Assembly (NCBI GenBank): GCA_021730635.1
Contig: JAJNNC010000001.1
Span: 1,054,001 to 1,118,000, forward strand
Direction of reading: 5' to 3'
From: Catalimonadaceae bacterium JC749
GTDB lineage: Bacteria; Bacteroidota; Bacteroidia; Cytophagales; Cyclobacteriaceae
Length of the DNA: 64,000 nucleotides
The position numbers were made by a program, and so were the translations under genes. Every line of letters starts with the position of its first letter. Position 1 is the first letter of the stretch. The notes below the pieces were generated by a model that did not search any database, was not told the DNA's origin, and saw only the letters and a program-made list of their open reading frames with translations. Below, piece by piece: positions 41,036 to 48,139 of the stretch.

Positions 41036-41434
41036 CTAAGTCTCGTTACTCGCCACTTCATACAACTCCAGTGGCAGATGATCCGGATCTTCCAAAAAGG
41101 TAAACCGCTTACCAGTCAGTTCATCCACCCGGATGGGTTCTGTGGACACCCCTTTCTCCTTTAGCTTTTGCACCACCTGATCAAGATCCTGCACCGAAAA
41201 GGCCAGATGCCGCAAACCTAAGGCTTCCGGATACGACAGACGGGGTGGCCGATCGGGAAAAGAAAACAGCTCAATCTGATACTGGCTATTAATCGCCAAG
41301 TCCAATTTATAGGATTGTCTTTCTGCCCGGTACGTTTCCCGGATAATGCTTAATCCGAGCACTTTTGTATAGAAATCTTTTGATCTCTCATAGTCTGAAC
41401 AGATAATGGCGATGTGATGTATTCCTTTTAACAT
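41036..41434 (-). CDS. VOC family metalloprotein (YaeR/SMU1112c type)
   Basis: Glyoxalase-I-fold protein of 132 residues with two beta-alpha-beta-beta-beta modules. Metal ligands of the family appear: His in KGIHHIAII, Glu in YQIELFSFP, His in GLRHLAFSVQDLDQV and Glu in LPLELYEV. It belongs to the YaeR/SMU1112c type (gloA2 in some annotations), whose substrate is unknown. It converges on the small membrane protein gene, with stop codons one base apart. Confidence 0.9.
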   Translation of the reverse strand: MLKGIHHIAIICSDYERSKDFYTKVLGLSIIRETYRAERQSYKLDLAINSQYQIELFSFPDRPPRLSYPEALGLRHLAFSVQDLDQVVQKLKEKGVSTEPIRVDELTGKRFTFLEDPDHLPLELYEVASNET

Positions 41435-41550
41435 TTGGATAATTTACTGACAGATATCTGGGGCGAACCTTTGTAAAATTAACATTTATCTTGCTTTTTT
41501 TTTGTGCCAGAAAATATTAAATTCCAAAACCTAACCTATTCGATCATGTT

Positions 41551-42300
41551 ATGAAAAAAGTACTATTTACGCTGATGATCACCATTGGAGTGCTTCACAT
41601 GAGTACCTCCCATGCCCAATTCGTGAGAGCTCTGAAAGATAAAATAAAGAGCGAAACCGAAAAAATGCAAAAAAGTGAATCTGAAGAAGCCGAACCGCAA
41701 GTCAATGAGAACCGTTCAGCTACCAACACCAAAGGAGAAGGTCTTATTTTTACGCCACCCGACGTAAAGGAGAACATGGCCGAAGCCGAAGCTGCTTTTC
41801 AGGCCAAGAATTACGTGGACGCAAAAAATGCGATTAGGCAAGCCATTATGGGTGTTGAAATGGAAATGGGGCAAAACGTTTTAGAATCTTTACCGGAAAA
41901 TATAGCCGGAATGGAGAAAGATCCACAGTCGGACCAGGTCAGCAGCTCATCCGAATTGCTGGCAGGGCTCACCATCACCAGAAAATACGTCAAAGATGAT
42001 AAAGAGCTGAACATAACGATTGCTAACAACTCCCTGCTGATCGCTTCCGCCAACGCTTATTTATCGAACCCCAGTTATGCTGCTTCTGGCAGTGAGCAAA
42101 ACTACAAGCCTGTAAAAATCAAAGACTTTAAAGGTGTACTGGAGTTTGATGAAAGCAGCGGTTATAAGCTGAGTCTTCCTATCGGACAAACTTCTATTGT
42201 TGTGCTGGAAGGGATCAATTTTCAGAATGAACCGGAAGTAATGACCGCAGCAGACAACTTTGATTTTGACAGTATTAAGAAACAATTAGGTGAACAGTAA
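41551..42300 (+). CDS. secreted protein of unknown function, paralogue 1
   Basis: A 249-residue exported protein: signal peptide (about 1-22, ending SHAQ), a charged linker (about 25-65), a TPR-like helix pair (AEAAFQAKNYVDAKNAIRQAIMGVEMEMGQNVLESLPENIAGM), and a beta-rich end (KELNITIANNSLLIASANAYLSNP, YKLSLPIGQTSIVVLEGI). The next gene encodes a paralogue with the same order of elements. I do not recognise a named domain; proteins with the same helix-pair and SLLP block exist in other phyla, as I recall. The two genes are 3 bases apart and form an operon. Confidence 0.8.
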   Translation: MKKVLFTLMITIGVLHMSTSHAQFVRALKDKIKSETEKMQKSESEEAEPQVNENRSATNTKGEGLIFTPPDVKENMAEAEAAFQAKNYVDAKNAIRQAIMGVEMEMGQNVLESLPENIAGMEKDPQSDQVSSSSELLAGLTITRKYVKDDKELNITIANNSLLIASANAYLSNPSYAASGSEQNYKPVKIKDFKGVLEFDESSGYKLSLPIGQTSIVVLEGINFQNEPEVMTAADNFDFDSIKKQLGEQ

Positions 42301-42303
42301 TTT

Positions 42304-42915
42304 ATGAAAACGATATATCTACCGCTGATATTCTTATTCTCCCTGACGGCTATAGCGCTGCAAGCACAGGACTTTTCAGATAAAATCAGCACAGCTACCG
42401 CTTCTTATCAATCCGGTAATCTGGAAGATGCCCGCTTTAATCTCCAGCAGGCACTGGCCGACATTGACGCGGAAATAGGAAAGGAAATATTGAGCTTGCT
42501 TCCCTCTTCACTGGGTGAAATGGCTTCAAAACCAGAAGAAGATGATTATTCTGGCAGTAACCTGGGCTTTGCCGGCTTGTATGTGCATCGTATCTATGGA
42601 AATCAGGAACAAGATCATGCTTCCCTTGAGATCATTACAGACTCCCCTTTACTCACCGGTATCAATGCAATATTGTCCCTGCCTACTTTCATGAATAAGG
42701 GGGACGAGAATCAAAAAGTAATCAAAGTGGAGAACTACAAGGCCTTGATGCAAAAAACAGAGGATACATCTACCGGAGCAACATCCTATACTGTTCAGCT
42801 GCCTTTCGGGCAGTCGCTATTAACCCTTAGTTGCAATGGTTCCTTTGAAGAATCACAGGTGCTGGCACTAACCAATACCATACCTTTTAGTCAAATCCTG
42901 GATGTGGTAGAATAA
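42304..42915 (+). CDS. secreted protein of unknown function, paralogue 2
   Basis: A 203-residue exported protein with a signal peptide (about 1-21, ending ALQAQ), a helix pair (ATASYQSGNLEDARFNLQQALADIDAEIGKEILSLLPSSLGEM) and a beta-rich end (HASLEIITDSPLLTGINAILSLP, TVQLPFGQSLLTLSCNG). It aligns by order and motif with the preceding protein but lacks the charged linker, so it is a tandem duplication with divergence. Possibly the two act as a complex; no role is known. Confidence 0.8.
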   Translation: MKTIYLPLIFLFSLTAIALQAQDFSDKISTATASYQSGNLEDARFNLQQALADIDAEIGKEILSLLPSSLGEMASKPEEDDYSGSNLGFAGLYVHRIYGNQEQDHASLEIITDSPLLTGINAILSLPTFMNKGDENQKVIKVENYKALMQKTEDTSTGATSYTVQLPFGQSLLTLSCNGSFEESQVLALTNTIPFSQILDVVE

Positions 42916-43100
42916 TAAGGTACAATCTGTCATTCGTGTTTGCCCACCTCCCTCAGTTTGTTAAAACAGAGGACTGGATGATTATGCTTTTCAATTGACT
43001 ATTGAAATAACAGGATACCGCCAGGAAGGAAAACCTTGGTGGTGACAGCCCTACAAGCTCATTTAAGAAAATGACCGGAGGGGGATCCAAGGCCCAAAAC

Positions 43101-43117
43101 ATGCTTATTATAAGCAT
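43101..43117. promoter_or_regulatory. palindrome upstream of the AraC gene
   Basis: ATGCTTA at 43101-43107 is inverted as TAAGCAT at 43111-43117 around TTA. It lies about 125 bases before the AraC start; possibly a protein-binding site. Confidence 0.3.
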
Positions 43118-43175
43118 ATCATTATCAATAGATTAAGTCATTTTGCTTTCACAAGCGCTGTAAGAGGGGATTTTT

Positions 43176-43200
43176 TATACTTTTTTTAAGTATATTTTTG
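43176..43200 (+). promoter_or_regulatory. palindrome and TAnnTTTG-like promoter element of the AraC gene
   Basis: TATACTT (43176-43182) is inverted as AAGTATA (43188-43194) around TTTTT. It overlaps TATTTTTG (43193-43200), which fits the Bacteroidota -7 consensus TAnnTTTG. No good -33 TTTG is visible at the right distance, so the promoter call is tentative. Confidence 0.35.
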
Positions 43201-43241
43201 TGGCTTTTATAAGGAAATTTACTTAATATCATGTGTTTATC

Positions 43242-44102
43242 ATGAAGCATATGACATACGGTGAATTTCCTCCTTCCCCCATATTAGCACCTTTTGTAGA
43301 GTGCTTTTGGGCAGTCAGTTTCAAACAATCGCCCTTTCAGCCCATAGAGATTCTTGTTCCGGATGGGAGAACAGAAATTATTTTCAACTATGGGAGTGCT
43401 TACAAAAGATTCATAGATCATAATCGAAAACGGTATGAGTTCATCTCAGGCAGCCATTATGTCGGCATGCGGGAGAAGTCAATTTTCCTGGAAGAGATGG
43501 ATGGCATATCCTTTTTTGCTATCCGGTTCAGGCCGGGAGGCATTTTGTCTTTCCTGCGCATTCCTGCCTTCGAGTTCGTACAACAGTTTCTTCCTTTAGA
43601 GACCCTTTGGGGCAAAGTGGCGGGTGAGTTGGAAGCCCGTATTTTTGAAGCTCCCAATTATGCTGAAAAAGTAAAAGCGGCGGAATCCGTACTACTGCGC
43701 CAACTTAAAAAGGCATATACTGAGAAAACTTTCCTGGATGCGGCTCTGCAGGATATTTATGCCCGAAAAGGGCATTGTACCATCGATGAGATCAAAGAAA
43801 AATATAAGGTGGGGTATAAAAAGCTGGAAAGACATTTTCTAAAAAAAGTAGGCTGCACGCCTAAGTTATACATTAAAATGGTACGCTTGAGCCGGGCTAT
43901 CGATATGATGCAGCGGCAGCCTGAAACCAGCATGACGGAAGTAGCCTACGAAACAGGCTTTTATGATCAGGCTCATTTTAATCGTGACTTCAAACTGTTT
44001 ACAGGAAATACCCCCAGGCAGTTTAAGAAAAAACGATACACCATTTCCCGGGTCATCAAACCCAAACTCCATTATCAACCTGCAGCCTGTATTCAAGTTT
44101 AA
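43242..44102 (+). CDS. AraC family transcriptional regulator
   Basis: A 286-residue regulator: N-terminal ligand-binding part of the DUF6597 kind (about 1-130, FVECFWAVSFKQ, EILVPDGRTEIIFNYG, ISFFAIRFRPGGILSFLRIPA) and a C-terminal double helix-turn-helix (about 180-275, GCTPKLYIKMVRLSRAIDMMQ, SMTEVAYETGFYDQAHFNRDFKLFTGNTPRQFKK). The frame begins with GTG at 43233; ATG 43242 is the likelier start, and 43251 is possible. It is followed by a VOC protein gene, which may be a target. Confidence 0.9.
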   Translation: MKHMTYGEFPPSPILAPFVECFWAVSFKQSPFQPIEILVPDGRTEIIFNYGSAYKRFIDHNRKRYEFISGSHYVGMREKSIFLEEMDGISFFAIRFRPGGILSFLRIPAFEFVQQFLPLETLWGKVAGELEARIFEAPNYAEKVKAAESVLLRQLKKAYTEKTFLDAALQDIYARKGHCTIDEIKEKYKVGYKKLERHFLKKVGCTPKLYIKMVRLSRAIDMMQRQPETSMTEVAYETGFYDQAHFNRDFKLFTGNTPRQFKKKRYTISRVIKPKLHYQPAACIQV

Positions 44103-44182
44103 AGTGTGTCTAATTCATACAATCTTTTGTGCATAATCCATCCTATATTGTAGAAAATCACTTACACTAAAGAGCAAAATAT

Positions 44183-44557
44183 ATGAAACATGCCATCAAC
44201 TGGTTCGAGATTCCTGTCAAGGATTTTGATCGTGCTAAAAAGTTTTACAGTGCTATTTTCAATTATGAAATGCCCGAGCAACCCATGGAGCCCTATCGTA
44301 TGGGTTTCTTACCTGCTGATCAGGATGGCCAGTCTGTAGGAGGTGCCATTGTATCTGGAGAGGGGTATGAGTCTTCAGAAAAAGGGGCTAAGATCTACCT
44401 CAACGGAGGTGCTGATTTGAATGAGGTTCTCATGCGGGTACCCGATGCTGGAGGAAAGATTCAGCGAACAAAAACCTTGATCACAGAAGAGTTTGGTTAT
44501 TATGCTTTCTTCACCGACTCAGAAGGAAACCAGATAGGCCTGCATTCCATGAACTGA
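44183..44557 (+). CDS. VOC family protein
   Basis: Single vicinal-oxygen-chelate domain protein of 124 residues (INWFEIPVKDFDRAKKFYSAIF; SEGNQIGLHSMN). Metal-ligand positions are present as His3 or Asn5 and Glu7 at the start and His near the end, but a complete ligand set is not certain. Bleomycin-resistance or dioxygenase-like function cannot be told apart. It follows the AraC gene on the same strand by 80 bases and ends in a strong terminator, so it may form an operon with it. Confidence 0.88.
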   Translation: MKHAINWFEIPVKDFDRAKKFYSAIFNYEMPEQPMEPYRMGFLPADQDGQSVGGAIVSGEGYESSEKGAKIYLNGGADLNEVLMRVPDAGGKIQRTKTLITEEFGYYAFFTDSEGNQIGLHSMN

Positions 44558-44623
44558 TGTTGAGCAAACTGATACTCGCTTAACCCAAAATCCCTATTCA
44601 GAGAAATTTTTGCAGACATCAAA

Positions 44624-44659
44624 ATGTCCCACACTGCATTTATGGTGGGACATTTTTTT
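44624..44659 (+). terminator. intrinsic terminator after the VOC gene
   Basis: A perfect 9-bp stem (ATGTCCCAC at 44624-44632, GTGGGACAT at 44645-44653) with a 12-base loop is followed by seven T (44653-44659). A weaker A-run on the other side could serve the convergent gene at 44741. Confidence 0.85.
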
Positions 44660-44740
44660 AAGTAGTATTACCTGATTTGTATTTATTATAAATGGCTCTG
44701 AATTTACATTTACCCGATGCTCTTCACTTTATGAGCGAAA

Positions 44741-47700
44741 TTAATGTTGTACTATGAATTTCTTCAGTACTACCCCATACGGATCTTTGATCATCAAAGT
44801 ATACCATCCATTTTTCAGGTGAGCTACGTGGAGTCGCATGCCCCCCTTCTCTTCAACTAAAGAAAAAGGAATACTCTTTCCAGAAATATCTACTATCTGC
44901 CATATTGTACCTTCTGTCATCTGGTAACCTTTTACATAGATGTCATGATCGGTTGGATTAGGGTAGATCTCCACTGATATAGTGGCGAATGTAGAGGAGG
45001 AAGTACTAGTTTTAACTTCAGCCATTTGCGCATTTTCACTTTCAACAGATACTTTCAGGTGATCCATATTAGGGCCACTTGAACCTACTGCAATAGCCGT
45101 TACCGTATTCATACCTGCATTCAACGTAACTAAGGTGCTAACAGTATTCCAGTTAGTCCAGCTTCCGGTAGATGGAAATGAAAGACTGGATATGGCAATT
45201 ACATTATTGATCTGAATTTGTAAAGGCCTGTTGCTGCTCCCTAAGGCATATCGGAAGGTTAAAGTGTATGAGCCCTGGATAGGCACCTCTACAGTCCATC
45301 TTACATAATCGTTGTTCTTATGAAGATAATCAACAAAACCGCTTCCCGTGAAGGCACTGTGATTACTGGCTATTTGTCCACCTACTATCTCAGCAGCTTC
45401 TGCTTCTAACATAACCGGGTCAAAGGGTGAATTTTCCTGAATGACGCTTACCTGACCAAAGGTAGCTGTGTTCAAGGCACCATCCTGATGAGCTGTGACG
45501 GCCAAGCCTACATATACCAGGCTGTTCAGTGCAACACTAATGACTCCTACCTGTTGCCAGTTGCTACCATCTGTGGATTTATATCCCGTTAGGGTATTTC
45601 CACTACGGGAAAGTTTAAGCCATACAGGCACTGATCCTGAAGTGCCGGTATGACTACTATTACTGCCAACACCGGTTCTCCGCTGGAAAGCTACGCCTTG
45701 TGAAGGTGTTATAAAAATAGAGGCATGGCGTGCATTTGCAGCCAACGTTTCCCGTATCATCAATCCCGCCTTAGCCCAGCTATTGGTATTGGTAATATTG
45801 GTCACACGACCTACAATTTCTCCGTCTCCTTCTAAAGTCTGGTATACATAGTGAAACTCATCCGACGTACTCCATATATCGGCTCCTGAACCTACTACCG
45901 TAAAAGTGCCATTGCTAAAAGTAGCACTGCCGGGAGCAGCTACACTACCCACATCGGAATGGTTCCAAGGAGTTGGTACTGTACCGCCTGTTTCATTAAA
46001 TACAGCTGTATAGGTTACATTCTGTATGGGAGTCACAATAGTTTGCGTAGCATTTCCTCCTTGTACCCAATGATCAAATTCATAGTTTTTACCATTGGCT
46101 GTTTGCGGGGATACTACCCCGACGGTGCGGATAATGCCTTCCACTCCCTGTATGGAAGCAGGTGTAGACAGTGGCTGTCCGTCCAGCGTCACCTTAAGTC
46201 CAGCGGGGACAGTCGTAAAGCTCAACATAGACTTCCTGGGATAAATGTCACGATAAGTGGTAGCACTCAGACCATCTGCATCCACCACCGTCAGATATAG
46301 GCGGTACCACACATTGGCTGATGTTTCTCCCGTATTCGGAATAACAAACGATCCGGACTTGGTTCCCGAAGCCACCGGTGGCCCATCGTGGGAATGCGTA
46401 TCATGGTGAAAGACAACTTCCCAGGTAAAGGCGCTGGCGGGCAATGCCCCATCTTCCTCATCAGTAGCACTCCCAGAAAACGAAATAGTTTCTCCGGCCC
46501 TGTATAGAGCATCCTCAGTAGGCGTCATAATTTTCGGTACGGGTGCTGCATTAAATTCTGTCACTGTGAGCGTAGCGGCATTGCTGGTCGCACTGCCAGC
46601 ACTGTTGCTTACTATAACCCGATAGGCACCAGCATTTGCAGGCGTTGCACTATTAATAGTGAAAGTAGCGGTTGTAGCGCCTGCGATATTAGCATTGTTC
46701 TTTTGCCATTGATAACTCAAAGGGCTGGCTCCTGAAGCACTCACACTAAAAGAAGCTGGTTGCCCTTCGGCAACTGTCAGGCTAGCAGGTTGATTGGTGA
46801 TCATAGGAGCTTCTACACTGGTATAAATAATTTTGTATAGCGCCTGATTACTTCTGCTCAAATAATATAAGTTGCCATCACTGCCTACTTCCAGGCTTAC
46901 CACTCTGCCCCCTATATTGGTCGCAAAAGGCAGCTTGCTGATGCCACCTGACAAGTCCAGCATATTGATCCAATCATTACAGTAATCTACAAAAAAATAT
47001 CTTCCCCGAAAGGCAGCCGGGTAACTGGTAGTAGAAGGATTGAAGAAAACACCTCCTGTGATCGCACATCCTGTTCCGTCCTCGGAACCATGAGCATAAG
47101 CATATACCGGATTAACAAAACTGCTGTTGCTGCTGTTACCTTCCGCAGAAGGCCAGCCAAAATTACGGCCTCCCCTGGTGGCATTGTTAATTTCCTCCCA
47201 GGTACTTTGCCCTACATCATTGACAAAAATTTTGCCTGTTCCTGGCTGAATATCAAACGTATAAGGATTGCGAAGGCCATAAGCCCATACACTTCGCTTC
47301 TGTTTTGAGCCACTGGTAAAGGGATTGCCGGCAGGTATACTACCATTGGCATTAATCCTCAACAGTTTGCCATGATAAGTGTTGAGATCCTGCGACTTAT
47401 TGGGGCTGGCATTTTCACCTATGGCTACATAAAGCTTACCGTCTGGACCAAAGTGCATTGCCCCTCCATTATGATTGTTAGCGCTACTCAAAGGATCTAA
47501 GTTCAAAACTACTACTTCACTGCCGGGAACTACTACATCTCCATTAGCAGTGAACCTGGAAATTCTGTTCCGGCTACCATCCGGTAAGGTATAATACAGA
47601 TAAATATGCTGATTGGTAGTAAAATCTGGGTCCAGCGCAATGCCAATAAGTCCTCTTTCTCCTGTAGCATTCACATTCAGACTTATAAAAGGTTTGCTTA

Positions 47701-47944
47701 GTAAATTTCCATTTTTGATCACGCGTAGGTTCCCTGCCTGTTCGGCTACAAAGATGCGACCATCTGGTGCAAAAGCCATTACAGTAGGCTTAATGATACC
47801 CTTGGCTACCTGAACTCTGCTAAACCCATTGGGGAAATTTTGCGCACTGCTTTCCAGTCCTGTTAGTAGCATCAGCAGTATGCATGCCCATGCATAAGGA
47901 TAAAGGGATGTCGTTTTTCCAGAATAAACATAGAAGTGCCTCAT
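44741..47944 (-). CDS. T9SS-exported glucose/sorbosone dehydrogenase with Ig, CBM6 and sorting domains
   Basis: Large secreted enzyme, about 1067 residues from ATG 47944. Order: signal peptide (ending LESSAQ), a PQQ-type sugar-dehydrogenase propeller (about 40-380, PTVMAFAPDGRIFVAEQAG, NNHNGGAMHFGPDGKLYVAIGEN, VWAYGLRNPYTFDIQPGTGKIF), an Ig-like domain (about 385-460, PASLTVAEGQPASFSVSA), a PKD-like segment, a repeat with EFDHWVQGGNATQTI, a concanavalin-like domain (AGLMIRETLAANARHASIF), a CBM6 (MLEAEAAEIVGGQIA, DYVRWTVEVPIQGSYTL), and a T9SS type A C-terminal domain (VEIYPNPTDHDIYVKG). It should be released or anchored at the cell surface and oxidise sugars bound by the CBM. An in-frame upstream ATG at 48046 adds a non-signal sequence. 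Confidence 0.92.
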   Translation of the reverse strand: MRHFYVYSGKTTSLYPYAWACILLMLLTGLESSAQNFPNGFSRVQVAKGIIKPTVMAFAPDGRIFVAEQAGNLRVIKNGNLLSKPFISLNVNATGERGLIGIALDPDFTTNQHIYLYYTLPDGSRNRISRFTANGDVVVPGSEVVVLNLDPLSSANNHNGGAMHFGPDGKLYVAIGENASPNKSQDLNTYHGKLLRINANGSIPAGNPFTSGSKQKRSVWAYGLRNPYTFDIQPGTGKIFVNDVGQSTWEEINNATRGGRNFGWPSAEGNSSNSSFVNPVYAYAHGSEDGTGCAITGGVFFNPSTTSYPAAFRGRYFFVDYCNDWINMLDLSGGISKLPFATNIGGRVVSLEVGSDGNLYYLSRSNQALYKIIYTSVEAPMITNQPASLTVAEGQPASFSVSASGASPLSYQWQKNNANIAGATTATFTINSATPANAGAYRVIVSNSAGSATSNAATLTVTEFNAAPVPKIMTPTEDALYRAGETISFSGSATDEEDGALPASAFTWEVVFHHDTHSHDGPPVASGTKSGSFVIPNTGETSANVWYRLYLTVVDADGLSATTYRDIYPRKSMLSFTTVPAGLKVTLDGQPLSTPASIQGVEGIIRTVGVVSPQTANGKNYEFDHWVQGGNATQTIVTPIQNVTYTAVFNETGGTVPTPWNHSDVGSVAAPGSATFSNGTFTVVGSGADIWSTSDEFHYVYQTLEGDGEIVGRVTNITNTNSWAKAGLMIRETLAANARHASIFITPSQGVAFQRRTGVGSNSSHTGTSGSVPVWLKLSRSGNTLTGYKSTDGSNWQQVGVISVALNSLVYVGLAVTAHQDGALNTATFGQVSVIQENSPFDPVMLEAEAAEIVGGQIASNHSAFTGSGFVDYLHKNNDYVRWTVEVPIQGSYTLTFRYALGSSNRPLQIQINNVIAISSLSFPSTGSWTNWNTVSTLVTLNAGMNTVTAIAVGSSGPNMDHLKVSVESENAQMAEVKTSTSSSTFATISVEIYPNPTDHDIYVKGYQMTEGTIWQIVDISGKSIPFSLVEEKGGMRLHVAHLKNGWYTLMIKDPYGVVLKKFIVQH

Positions 47945-48139
47945 TAGATTGGTAGTTAGGTGAAAAAAATGTGTAAAGAAGCATTTCAGCCAAAAATATG
48001 ATGCACTTAATTTACAATACTGCTTTCTGGAAAAGAACAGGAACAATATAAATATTCAGAAGTATCATACTCCTAACTGATCGTTACTGATCGTTTATAT
48101 CCATAAGAGTTCACCTGCTCTCTTCTGTTAACTGTCTTT

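Larger units (their letters stand above)
42916..43241. other. intergenic region with two short palindromes
   Basis: About 326 bases without a coding region. It contains two perfect inverted repeats described as separate entries: ATGCTTA/TAAGCAT (43101-43117) and TATACTT/AAGTATA (43176-43194). A TAnnTTTG match, TATTTTTG at 43193-43200, sits just before the AraC start. The rest shows nothing recognisable. Confidence 0.5.

Noticed and set aside
43021-43100. GC-rich patch with CCAGGAAGG...CCTTGGTGG
   Set aside because: The arms have mismatches and no T-run follows, so I do not call a terminator or RNA here.
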